Source: Talinum fruticosum
Lineage: Eukaryota; Streptophyta; Magnoliopsida; Caryophyllales; Talinaceae
Assembly: GCA_021018815.1 (NCBI GenBank)
Contig: JAITYX010000045.1
Location: forward strand, 4,092,001-4,156,000
Direction of reading: 5' to 3'
Length of the DNA stretch: 64,000 nucleotides
Both the position numbers and the translations under genes were made by a program. This document shows positions 11,173-20,819 of this stretch, piece after piece; the first letter of the stretch is position 1; each line of letters begins with the position of its first letter. The notes below the pieces were generated by a model. It saw only the letters and a list, made by a program, of their open reading frames with translations, was not told the DNA's origin and made no database searches.

Positions 11173-12585
11173 ATGCGTAGGAGGAGTCGAAGGGGAGAGA
11201 AATTATCCCACTTGACCCCGAAATCGAAGCAACAAGCAAGATCAATAAGCGCAGCTGTGAGAGGGCGGAGAAGAGAGTAAAGTGGGGTGGAGCAAGGACC
11301 GCAACCGAGACCACTAGGGGACTATGTCATCCCTAACGCGTCCGGGGCAATTTCGGTCATTGTTGGGCTGAATGTCGCTGCAGAGGACTTTGAGGTGAAG
11401 ATGTCGAGTCATTCACTTTGTGCGGCAAGATGCATTTGGAGGGCTTCCCAGCGAAAATGCCATCCGACACATCAACTCCTTCTTGGAGAAGTGTGGAACC
11501 GTGAAGATCAACAACTTCACCGACAAAGCCCTCCGCCTTAAGCTCTTTCCCTTTTCCTTAAAGGATAGAGCCAAGGATTGGTTGCTAAATGAGGACCCCA
11601 AAAAGTACGCCACTTGGGAAGCTTTGTCAAAGGCGTTCATGGCAAAGTTCTTTCCCTAAACAAGACCGCGAAATTGAGGAACGATAACTCCACCTTTTGC
11701 TTGGAGGATAGAGAGTCACTCTACGAGGCTTAGGAGTGTTACAAGGATCTCCAAAAGAAGTGTCCTCACCACGGCATTCCCGAATGGATGCTCCTGCAGA
11801 CTTTCTACAATAGGCTACCTCCCGCATTCGGATTTCTATAGATGCGATCGCAGGAGGTGCCCTAATGGCTAAGGGTGAAGGTGAAGCCAAAGCCCTCATT
11901 GAGAACATGGCTTCCAACAACTATCATTAGGGCAGTGAGAAGTCAATTCCGAAGAAAGGAGGGATGTATGAGATTGATTCTATAGCCCTCCTTGCTAGCA
12001 AAGTGGAGGCTCTCGGTCGAAGTTAGACCGAGTGAGTGCAGTGTCTACTTTCGGTGGTTCCTCGAGTGCTGCAATTGAGGGATATGTAGTTTGTGAGATA
12101 TGTGGAGTGCAAGGGCATGTGGCCGCTGAGTGCCAAGTTGACTTCCAAGCTGTTGAGCAAGCCAATGCCTTGCGGAACTTTAATTCCAAACCACAAAACA
12201 ATCCATACTCCCAAACCTACAACCCCGCCTCGGAGGAATCATCCTAATTTCTCCTATAGAAACAATAATCCTTTGTCACCCGGTTTTCAACCTAGGGCCT
12301 CTTTCAATCCAGCACCTCAACCCCCATCACGTAAGTCAAACTTAGAAAGCCTAATGGAAAGCTTCATTCAAACACGAGTCTATAACAAATGAGGCTTTAG
12401 GTGAATTGATCAAGCAATTGACTTCCAAGTTTGATGGCATGTCTACTCACCACAAGATCCTTGAGACCCAAATCTCCCAAATAGCCCAACAAGTGAGCCA
12501 TCTTTCTAGACCCCAAGGGCATTTGCCGGGACAACCTGAGATCAATCCAAAGGGGCACGTCCAGTCCAAGTAGTTCCAAAGAAGG
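11173..12585 (+). pseudogene. Athila-like gag, broken and C-terminally deleted
   Basis: The ATG at 11,173 opens a basic N-terminus (MRRSRRGEKLSH). The capsid-like domain is clear at 11,420-11,659, with FGGLPSENAIRHINSFLEKC, LRLKLFPFSLKDRAKDWL and WEALSKAFMAKFFP. A CCHC knuckle, CEICGVQGHVAAEC, follows at about 12,096-12,137 (in the frame open at 12,032-12,247), with further gag-like text to about 12,580. Several stops and frame changes interrupt it. At about 12,585 the sequence passes straight into RT. The rest of gag and the whole protease are missing, so an internal deletion has removed them. Gag would form the particle that packages the RNA. Confidence 0.82.
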
Positions 12586-12589
12586 GGGT

Positions 12590-13374
12590 ATGACCGTCAT
12601 TAAGAATGAAAAGAATGAGTTGATTTCTACTAGGACTATCATCGGGTGGCGCATGTGCATTGATTACGGAAAATTGAATAAAGCCACTCGGAAAGATCAT
12701 TTCCCCCTCCCTTTCATTGACCAAATGTTGGAAAGGTTGGCAAAGCATTCCTTCTTTTGTTACTTGGATGGTTTTTCGAATTTTTCCAAATTCCTATCCA
12801 CCCGAGTGATCAAGAGAAGACAACATTCACATGCCCTTATGGTACCTTTACCTATCGAAGGATGTCGTTTGGGTTATGTAATGCACCAGCTACCTTCCAA
12901 CGATGCATGATCTGCTATCTTTTCGAATTCATTGAAAACATCATGGAGGTTTTTATGGATGACTTCTCTGTCTATGGAGGCACTTTTGATTTATGTTTGG
13001 AAAATTTGGCTAAAGTGCTCCATAGATACGAGGAAGTCAATTTGGTTTTAAATTGGGAAAAATGCCACTTTATGGTGCAAGAAGGTGTTGTTTTGGGGCA
13101 TATAATTTTTGATAGGGGCATCAAGGTTGATAGGGCTAAGATTGAGGTTATAGAGCAATTACCACCTCCCACTTTTGTGAAGGGTGTTAGAAGTTTTCTT
13201 GGTCATGCGGGGTTCTATCGCCGCTTTATCAAGGACTTTTCTAAAATTGCTAAACCTCTAACTAAGCTCCTCGCCAAAGATGTACCCTTTGTTTTCACTT
13301 ATGAGTGTCACGAGGCCTTTTGCAGGATTAAAGAGGCTTTGATTTCAGCTCCGATCATTCAGCCACTAGATTAG
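12590..13374 (+). pseudogene. Athila-like reverse transcriptase
   Basis: RT motifs run in order: WRMCIDYGKLNKATRKDHFP, PLPFIDQMLERLAKHSFF, then, after a frame change at about 12,757, HPSDQEKTTFTCPYGTFTYR and FGLCNAPATFQRC. The catalytic box reads FMDDFSVYG at about 12,950-12,975, the form usual in this clade. GVRSFLGHAGFYRRFIKDFS and the thumb/connection region follow. A TAG stop at 13,372-13,374 replaces a residue that is usually Trp in the related PLDW context, consistent with one G-to-A change. RT copies element RNA; here the frame is broken at least twice. Confidence 0.88.
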
Positions 13375-13759
13375 AGCATGCCATTCGAGATAATGTGTGA
13401 TGCCGGTGACCACACAGTTGGTGCGATTTTGGGGCAAAAGATAGACAAGAAGCCTCATGTGATCTACTATGCTAATAAGACACTTGATGAGGCCCAGCAG
13501 AACTACACCACCACCGAGAAGGAATTGCTTGCGATGGTGTATGCAATTGAAAAATTCAGTCCATATCTTTTCTCGCTCTAATTTCATTGTGTACACCGAC
13601 CACTCTGCCCTCAAGCATCTACTCTCCAAGGAAGATGCCAAACCCCGCCTCATTCGGTGGATCCTACTTCTCCAAGAGTTTGATATAGAGATTCGAGATA
13701 AAATAGAAGCGGAGAACGTAGTTGCGGATCACTTATCTAGGCTTATTGTTGAGAGATAA
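13375..13759 (+). pseudogene. Athila-like RNase H
   Basis: The same frame as RT continues after the stop with [37 protein letters not shown] gives the catalytic Glu region. After a frameshift near 13,575, [19 protein letters not shown] supplies the later Asp, and VVADHLSRL ends the domain. The acidic catalytic residues can all be seen, but they are spread over two frames. This enzyme degrades the RNA strand during reverse transcription. Confidence 0.85.
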
Positions 13760-13815
13760 GATGCTCCCATTGATGATACTTTTCCCGATGAGCACCTGTT
13801 TACTCGACCATACGG

Positions 13816-15114
13816 GTGGAGTCCCATGGTTTGCTTGACATCACCAATTTCCTAGCTAGCAAAGTCATCCCATCTGATTTGTGTTCTCACAAGAGGAAGA
13901 AGTTCTTCCACGATATCAAGTTCTACTGTTGGGAAGAACCTTTCCTTTACAAGCTGTGCAAGGATGGGGTTTATAGGAGATGTATCCCCGAGGAGGAGAT
14001 TCAAAGCGTAATTTCCCACTGTCACGACTCTCCTTGTGGTGGACATGCTAGCACTTCGAAACTGCAGCAAAAGTTCTACAAGCTGGCTTCTTTTGGCCTA
14101 CATTGTTCAAGGATGTGCATAAGTATGTTCATGCATGTGACCAATGCCAACGGATCTGCAAACATCTCAAGGAAGAATGAGATGCCCTCAATTACATTCT
14201 AGAGTTGGAAATTTTTTATGTTTGGGGCATTGACTTTATGGGACCGTTCCCGCCTTTAAAAGGTTACCAATACATCCTCGTTACTGTGGACTTTGTCTCA
14301 AAATGGGTAGAAGCAATTGCTAGCCCCACTAATGATGCTAGAGTGGTGGCTAAGTTCTTTCAAAAGGTGATTTTCCCAAGGTTCGGAGTTCCTAGAGTTC
14401 TAATTAGTGATGGAGGAACTCATTTTATTGAAAGAAAGTTTGAGGCAATGCTTAAGAAGTATAGGGTGCATCATAAGGTCGGTTTAGGCTATCATCCCCA
14501 AACTAGTGGGCAAGTAGAGATTTCAAACTGGGAAATCAAGTCAATTCTGGAGAAAATAGTTTCGAGGTTGAGAAGAGATTGGCCGGATAAGTTAGATGAT
14601 GCTTTATGGGCCTATCAAACAGCCTTTAAAACACCTATTGGGACTACACCATTTAGGCTGATTTTTGGGAAACCATGTCACCTCCTCGTGGAGTTGGAGC
14701 ATAAGGCGTTTTGGGCTATCAAGCACCTAAACTTCAATCTCAAGGCTGCTGGGGAAAGAAGGTTGCTGCAATTGAATGAGCTAGATGAGATTAGGATGGA
14801 TGCCTACGAGAACTCTAGGATTTACAAGGAGAAAATGAAAAAGTGGCACGACAAGTTTATTAATAGAAGAGAATCCCGGGAAGGAGATTTAGTTCTCTTG
14901 TTTAATTCAAGGCTAAATTATTTCCGGAAAACTCGACTCACGATGGTTGGGGCCATTTAGAGTTTTTAAGGTGTTTCCATATGAGGCCGTGGAGATCGGT
15001 ATTGAAGTCGATAATACTTTCAAGGTGAACGGTTCAAGGCTCAAGCATTACCTATCTGGAGAGTCTATAGAGGGGAAGGTCTCTTACAACCTCCCCAATA
15101 CACCTATCGCATGA
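13816..15114 (+). pseudogene. Athila-like integrase
   Basis: The N-terminal zinc region (13,816-14,202) has the His residues in ISHCHDSPCGGHAS, but the expected CX2C pair is degraded (HVTNANGSA in that position). The core, open at 14,205-14,960, retains all three catalytic acids: [27 protein letters not shown] and [28 protein letters not shown] and the C-terminal region follow. After a frameshift at about 14,945, the tail [17 protein letters not shown] continues to a TGA at 15,112-15,114. The integrase inserts cDNA into host DNA. No chromodomain is seen, in line with a non-chromovirus Gypsy. Confidence 0.88.
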
Positions 15115-15214
15115 AAAACCAGGTAAGGGTCAAGCTCGGGACCTAAAACAAGCACTTCTTGGGAGGCAACCCAAGTCCTTTTTAATCGCTTTCGAAAAAA
15201 AAAGGAGAGAGGAA

Positions 15215-15515
15215 GTTTGCATGGTACCCGAGTGAAAAAGTCGCACAGCCGTGCGAATCGTCCGCAGAGCTGGAGCATTTCGCACAACACCCAGTGCGGA
15301 TTCGACACAGCCATGCAAGTTAGCCGGAGCGTTGGGCTATTTCGCACACCCCACCGTGCACCTTCCGCACCACCGTGCGCGGAAAACCAAAGTTTACCCG
15401 GTTCACACGGTAACCAGTGCCAATTTTGCACTGCCGTCCGAAGCGTCCGGAGGGGGCAGCTATTTCGCACGGTGGATCGTGCGGATCTTGCACGATCGTG
15501 CGACTTTTGAATTTC
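15215..15515 (+). repeat. Cluster of palindromic GCAC/GTGCG motifs downstream of pol
   Basis: Within 300 bases there are at least eight imperfect palindromes of the form (T)CGCAC-AGCC-GTGCGAA. Examples are GTCGCACAGCCGTGCGAA at 15,240, TTCGCACGGTGGATCGTGCG at 15,464 and TTGCACGATCGTGCGAC at 15,488. The same motif type fills parts of both LTRs (9,845-10,080 and 18,900-19,135). Long open frames on both strands here are by-products of the repeats. I see no coding content in the surrounding 15,115-16,105. Confidence 0.75.
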
Positions 15516-16105
15516 CACACAAAAACCCGACTTTCAACCTCTCAACCTCACTCCCTCGTCCTTCCTCTTGCCCAAACCTCCAACCTTCGCACCACCCACT
15601 ACTCGCCACCCTTATACTCGACCGCCGCCACCATAGCCGGTCCTCCGTCCAAACCGCTACCGCCCCTTCTATCTCTCTCTCTCTCTCTCCAGCCTCCTAC
15701 CACAATCTTTCCTTTCCCTCTAAACTCCATAAATCGCCCCTCCTCTCCACCATATTTGCCACTGCCGACCATCACCTAGTGGTCACCTGCCACCCCTTCA
15801 ATCCCCGGCCGCCGCTACGGCTGCTATCTCTCTTTCCTCGCTGCGCCATCTCCGAGCTCCCGATTCTTCTTCTTCGCACGCCCATGCGGATCTAAAGACC
15901 CACCCATTAAGGAGCGGAAATTGTTGTCTTTTCCCTCTTAGCCACTGCTTTCCACCGGACTTCTTGTGCTTCTTGCTGATTTTGGGTTTTGGTGCTTGAT
16001 TCCGAGGATTTGGTGTTCGAATTTGGATTTTGAAGTTTGGTGCTCTGGTTTTGGTGTCCTCTCGCCAATTTGGGTGTGACTTATTGCTGAATTGCTTGTT
16101 TCACA

Positions 16106-17527
16106 ATGCCGCCAAGGAAGAAATCGCCCACCACTAACACCACTGGCGCTTCCTCTTCAGGTCGGGCCCCTATGGCTCGAGGTACAAGCTCTCAACCCTC
16201 TCACCCCGACAATGTTTTTGGAATTGAATTTGTGAATGCTTGCACAACATTCTAAATTCGATGAAATCGTATCTAGAGAGCTGAGTGCGCCCAAATTTGT
16301 TGATGTGGAGTGGATGACAAACTTAGGATTATGGGATGATCTTCGAACTTTATTGTCGAATTTGGGTTTGCTTGAGTTGGTGACCCATCGTTTTGGGTTA
16401 TATGCTAGGCTAGTCTACGAATTTTACAGTTCCTTTAGACTTGACGCCAACCCATCCAGGTGAGGAGGATTACTTTACGAGTGCATTTCCGTTTAGGAAA
16501 TCGGACTTTAGTGTTGAGTTTGAGTGAATTCAATGATGCCCTTGGCCTCCCTCATCACGGCCTTCTTACTTGTCGCCACAAAAATTATTCCTCGAAGCTT
16601 TTGGGAATCCATCGGTTGTGAGGCCAGGACAACATTTCCTTTACGAGATGGGTGTTTCAGATATTTTAACCCCCAAAAGAACAAAGCCACCTTCATTTGC
16701 AACCCCATCTTTCGTTACCTTCACCGTACTCCGGCTAATTCTATTTTTGCTCGTCATGATAGTCAAAACACCGTTAGGAGCTTGGAACCTTTTCCGATTT
16801 GGGCAGCCCTTAATGAGGTCCCTGTTAACTGTGGTGCTTTGCTTGTTGGAGCACATTAGGGACCAGTTAGTGACCAAGTCCACCTGTTTAGCTACAGGTG
16901 GCATTGCTACTTGCTCTAGCTGTGCGTCTCAAGGTAGGGATTGATTTATCCTCACCGACGTTGCTACACCCTGGTGGTCCGCTTAACTACGATGCCTGCA
17001 CGTACATGAAACTGTTCGTGCTTCAGGACAATGGTTTCGTTGTCAACCACAATGGGGTAGCCCTCTTTCGACTCCCTAATCCTACCCGGATCACCATTAT
17101 CTATGAGCGCAACCGGTGATATGGTCACTTCGCTGCACCGGGACAGGACCCGGTCCTACCGCATCTCATGCTCGGGCCATCCGAGCCATCCGGGCATTGC
17201 AAGGAGCCGGATGTCGGGGCCATTTGGGTATCCTGCAGACCAACAAGCTCAACCACATGCTGGGGTTGACATCCCTCTTCTTACCGCCCCTCCCACAACC
17301 GAGACAATGTTTCAGTCCATCCTTGATCATCTCAACTGTCTTCAAATCGGTCATGATGGTCTGCGAGATTCTATGCATCAACATCGGACTGAAACGCAGC
17401 AAGGTTTTGAGCATCTTGATAACCGTATTGCCGGGATGATTCATCTTGTCTTACATGTGTATGAGCAACTCCGCTGCCCTTATCCTCCACCCGGATGGCA
17501 ACCTCGTGGACCACCTGGCCCATATTG
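16106..17527 (+). pseudogene. Athila-type third ORF (env-like / plant-transposon-protein domain)
   Basis: The chosen start at 16,106 opens MPPRKKSPTTNTTGASSSG, a basic Ser/Thr-rich start common to these ORFs. After a frame break, FDEIVSRELSAPKFVDVEWM, LGLWDDLRTLLSNLG and ARLVYEFYSSFRLD (16,255-16,440) match the pattern of the ORF found downstream of pol in Athila elements. The rest is spread over three frames. The final part (17,103-17,527) contains a short heptad-like stretch (MFQSILDHLNCLQIGHDGLR) and a Pro/Gly-rich end (PYPPPGWQPRGPPGPY). The role of this ORF is not known; it has been called env-like, but I see no clear membrane span here. Confidence 0.6.
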
Positions 17528-17579
17528 ATGCACTCGTGAGTTTTGCCCCCTTCCCCTCTCTTTCTCGCATATTTCTTTC

Positions 17580-17613
17580 ATTGGGGACAATGACTGGCTC
17601 AAGCATGGGGGTT
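17580..17613 (+). promoter_or_regulatory. Conserved G-rich motif near the PPT of the Athila-like element
   Basis: GGGGACAATGACTGGCTC followed by AAGCATGGGGGTT matches the 'GGACAATG...TTTAAG(C/T)(A/T)TGGGGG' block usually seen shortly after the last ORF in Athila/Tat elements. A related block occurs in the gag-only Gypsy at about 25,550-25,592 (minus). Confidence 0.55.
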
Positions 17614-18783
17614 CTTCATTGTCATTTGTTTTGATTGACTGAATGAGTTGGGAGACATTGTTGACTCGCTGGATGATTTGAGGGTAGCTTAGATGCATAT
17701 AGTTAGCAATACATTCATTTAGTCACATTAGTTTTTGTTTTCTCTATTTCATTCCTGTTTCAATAGGATTAAGCATGAGCATATTAGTTAGGATTTTGCA
17801 TTATATATTATTTTTCTTTCTAACATTTTACTCACAAAAGCGACACTGAGGCAATGGACATTTGTAAGCATTTGAAGTAACCACATTCCACCCATCCTTC
17901 GTTTTTCTTTTTTGTGAGTTTCTTTTAGTTAGTTTTCTTTACTTTGAAAAAAAACAAAACAAAACAAAAAAACAAAAACTATCTTCAAAACCCCTCTTAT
18001 AATGATGATGTGAAGAGTGATAGTTGATTAATGGGCGTGATTGTGTATGATTTGATAGCCCATTCTTGGTGGAATCTTTGTGTGGAAATGAACCTGTGAA
18101 TGAATTTGATTATGATGTCTTGAGTTGCTTGCCGGAGTCTTTGAGAATTACTTTACATGATTGGTCAAACTTGAGTATGTGGTAAACCTTTAGAGCTAAT
18201 TGTTGATCGTGGTGGATAAGCCTGCGAGACTTTGAGCCTCATAGACTAATTCATCAATTTTTAGTCTCATGTTTCGTTCTTTGTGTGACTCTTCCTTGAT
18301 GTATACCTCTAGAACTTGCTCTATTTCTCTTTGAGACCACACTTGGTATATACATTGTGTAATATGATAGAGGCATTTGTTTGTTTTCAAGCTACATGAG
18401 CCAAAAAGCCATCCCATTCATTTATACCATTTTGCTACCCCTTTGAGCTTTAACCTTTTTCTTGATACACTCGCATCCACTTTACCTTTGGCCTTTATAC
18501 ATTTCCTATACTAAAGCCAGGTCTAGTGGAGCAATACTTATTGGGTAGTCTTGGTCTGAATGATGGAATGTCCTATTCAGTTTGTAGTTTAATTTGGGGA
18601 CCCGTGTTGAAAAAAATAAATTAAAAAATAAAAAATAAAAAAATGATTAGTTCCCCTTTTAAACTCTTTTGGAATTGAGTAGTGTTTATGATTTCCATAC
18701 CAATTATATCTATTCCTAAAAGTTTTGAATATTTAAAAAAAAAGAAGAAAAATTGAAAAAAAATTAAAGAAGAGAGAAAAGAA
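17614..18783 (+). other. 3' untranslated interior of the Athila-like element
   Basis: About 1.2 kb without coding content between the G-rich motif and the 3' LTR. It includes an A/C-rich run at 17,947-17,981 and A/T-rich tracts at 18,609-18,645 and 18,733-18,780. One minus-strand frame (18,196-18,417) has no recognisable domain. Confidence 0.6.
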
Positions 18784-20069
18784 GAGTTCGGGCTTAAATT
18801 TGAGAGATTCGAGACAAATTTGATGAAAAGCGATGAAAAGAAGAGTTCGCGCCCAAGAGGAGGCAAGAAAGAAGCCACAAAAACATCAAGAGACGTTACA
18901 CGCCCCCGTGCGAAGGCTGCAAAACCGTGTAAATCATCGGGCGAAGGGTTCGAAGTCAAGGAAGGCCCCACGGCCGTGCGAAAAGCTACGGAATTTGAAG
19001 TCGTGCACGGCACCTCGTGCGAAGCTGCACGGTCGTGCGAAATGGGCAGAGAGTTCGGGGTTTTCGTGACAGCCCCTCGTGCGAAGTCGCACGGCTGTGC
19101 GCAATCAGCGTAAAATTTCGCACGGTACCTCGTGCGATCACTGTTTCAAGTTTCCTAATTGTAATTTTTAGGGATCTTTTTCCGGAATTCTAAATTTTAG
19201 TTAAGGTTTTCGAGAGGCAGCCCCTAGAGGAGACTCAAGAGCACTCATATTTGATTTTCTACTTCAAGTTTATGTATGATTGAATCACTTCAAGTTTTTC
19301 ATTCGGTAATCGTAATTTCTTCCCTTTGTCTTTTCTTCACAATTTCTCTTCGTTTCTACATAGCTATGTTCCCTAAATTTTGTTAATTGCTTAGTATCAT
19401 GTTTAGGGGCTAATTTCTCTTCTTAGGTTGGGATTGATGCCTATTATGCCTTGATAATCATGACCTGAGTACCAATTGAATTGTTCCATGCTTGTTAGGT
19501 TAGAATTCACTGCGTTCATCACTTTTTCATTGATTACCTCGAAAGAGGAATCTTTTGCTTTTATTAGGGTTTTTGAACATCGAAAGATGAAAACTTACCT
19601 AGAATGACATTGTGAGCGATTAGAACTTCATTATGAAAATAATTTAGGTTTTAATCGGGGTTGTGAGATTCATTCTTTGTGATTTTGCTCTTTGTTAATC
19701 ATATGAAAATAGGTGATTAGATTATGCAAGATTAGTCTTTGGCCTTCAAAAGTAGGCGAAGATAGATTTAATTAGGTGTCTCCCCTTCTAAACTGCTAGC
19801 ATAGGCAAATCTCAAGCGGTATTCCATTCGGTTTCGGGCATAGTAGTGTGATTAATCCCAATCTAAGGCTTTTTACCTATTGATCTGTCATAGTTATTTT
19901 GTTATTAGTTGAATCTAAAAACCAAATCACTCGTCGAACCGAGTTTTTACTTAGATTAGAGTTTTAGGTGGATTTAGTATTTGAAAACGAGTTCCTCATG
20001 GACACGACCCGTACTTGCCGGTTTCTAGCTAGAGCTACACTGTGCACTTGCGGTATAATTTCTCAAACA
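18784..20069 (+). repeat. 3' LTR of the Athila-like element, start missing
   Basis: Matches the 5' LTR from about 9,739 onward (GCTTAAATTTGAGAGATTCG at both) and ends CGGTATAATTTCTCAAACA before the AGAAC duplication. The first 150 or so bases of the LTR are absent. At the break, the sequence GAGTTCGGGCT (18,784) also occurs inside the LTR copy at about 9,788, suggesting a short-homology rearrangement. The palindrome cluster is at 18,900-19,135. Confidence 0.85.
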
Positions 20070-20457
20070 AGAACCGAAGCAGCCGAGGGCCAAGGTGCTC
20101 CGGAACCCCAACTAGAAGTGATCGGCTCGGACAGCGGCTTTAGTGGGTCGAAGACCTCGCTGACCATGGTCGAGTCACCGGCAGAGCCAGCACCTCCCTC
20201 GGTCGAGTTTAAGGAGGATGAGCCTTTGGACGACTTGGTTCCGGGTCAGCCACTCGGAGCTGAGCCTATTCCGGAGATACCGAGTGTTGCCCCCGCCTCG
20301 TTCATCTACATCTTTAGGATCCTATCAGCGAGGCGCACTCGCACGTCCACCATCCTCGACTCGGATCTGCTCCCTCACCTCCATCTTAGAAATTTTCTTG
20401 TTCCGTTTTCTTTTTATTTTTTTTTGTTTATCCGGACATACAAATTTGTATCCTCTT
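20070..20457 (+). pseudogene. SIRE-type env-like ORF, second part
   Basis: Open from the Gypsy LTR end onward: TEAAEGQGAPEPQLEVIGSD, then a Pro/Glu-rich stretch (AEPAPPSVEFKEDEPLDDL) and a hydrophobic end (FLVPFSFYFFLFIRTYKF) shortly before the stop. The acidic, Pro-rich composition continues the Glu/Lys-rich end of the first part at 9,585. The terminal 20-residue hydrophobic run could be a membrane segment, as reported for SIRE env-like proteins. The open frame that begins at 19,968 includes LTR sequence and is not a real start. Confidence 0.55.
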
Positions 20458-20495
20458 GATACATTCTTCCTCTTTTTTTTTTTTTTTGCTGAAAG

Positions 20496-20507
20496 ACAAA
20501 GGGGAGA
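20496..20507 (+). promoter_or_regulatory. PPT-like tract of Copia-1
   Basis: ACAAAGGGGAGAA follows a long T run just after the env-like stop. SIRE elements carry one or more such AAAGGGGGAGA tracts between env and the 3' LTR. A second purine-rich run (AGGGGAG) is at about 20,535. Which one primed plus-strand synthesis cannot be told. Confidence 0.5.
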
Positions 20508-20819
20508 ATATTTAGAAATTTGTTGTCTTATTTAGGGGAGTTTCTCTCACCCTCTTTTGTGTATATATTTAGTTTAAATTTTAATGAAGTTTCGGTTTCA
20601 TGTTTATTAACTTCGAGTTGCAATTATTTCGAGTTTCAATTTCTTACTTAGTAATTTTCTTTAAAATTTTCTTTGCTCTTATTCAACAACTCGATCTATC
20701 ATTGCTCTGTCTCTTTAGTTTTTAGCACTAAATCAATCTAAGCTTACTTGCTCTAATAGAATCTAAGTTTCAATCCCGTATATCACTCAACTTATTTGTA
20801 CTCGTTTCTTTGACCTATG
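20508..20819 (+). other. Copia-1 non-coding region between env-like ORF and solo LTR
   Basis: AT-rich sequence without genes, continuing at 23,733 beyond the solo LTR. The target duplication CTATG ends it at 20,815-20,819. Confidence 0.55.

Larger units (their letters stand above)
9586..20069 (+). mobile_element. Athila-like Gypsy retrotransposon nested in the Copia-1 env-like ORF
   Basis: A 10.5-kb element bounded by LTRs with a five-base target duplication: AGAGC at 9,581-9,585 and AGAAC at 20,070-20,074 (four of five match; the surrounding CAAGAGCCG and CAAGAACCG also match). Interior order: PBS, gag, RT, RNase H, integrase, a long third ORF and a G-rich PPT motif. RT before integrase defines Gypsy. 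The PBS type, the gag and the third ORF fit the Athila clade. The first LTR base pair is CG where TG is expected, probably a point mutation. The 3' LTR lacks about 150 bases at its start. Confidence 0.88.

Noticed and set aside
15084..15895. Open frames up to 214 codons around the palindrome cluster
   Set aside because: Produced on both strands by the GCAC/GTGCG repeats and the CT-rich stretch after them; none has a domain or a continuation.
18833..19113. Frames of 78-97 codons in the 3' LTR of the Athila-like element
   Set aside because: They read through the GCAC/GTGCG palindromes; the same artefact appears in the 5' LTR at 9,845-10,117.
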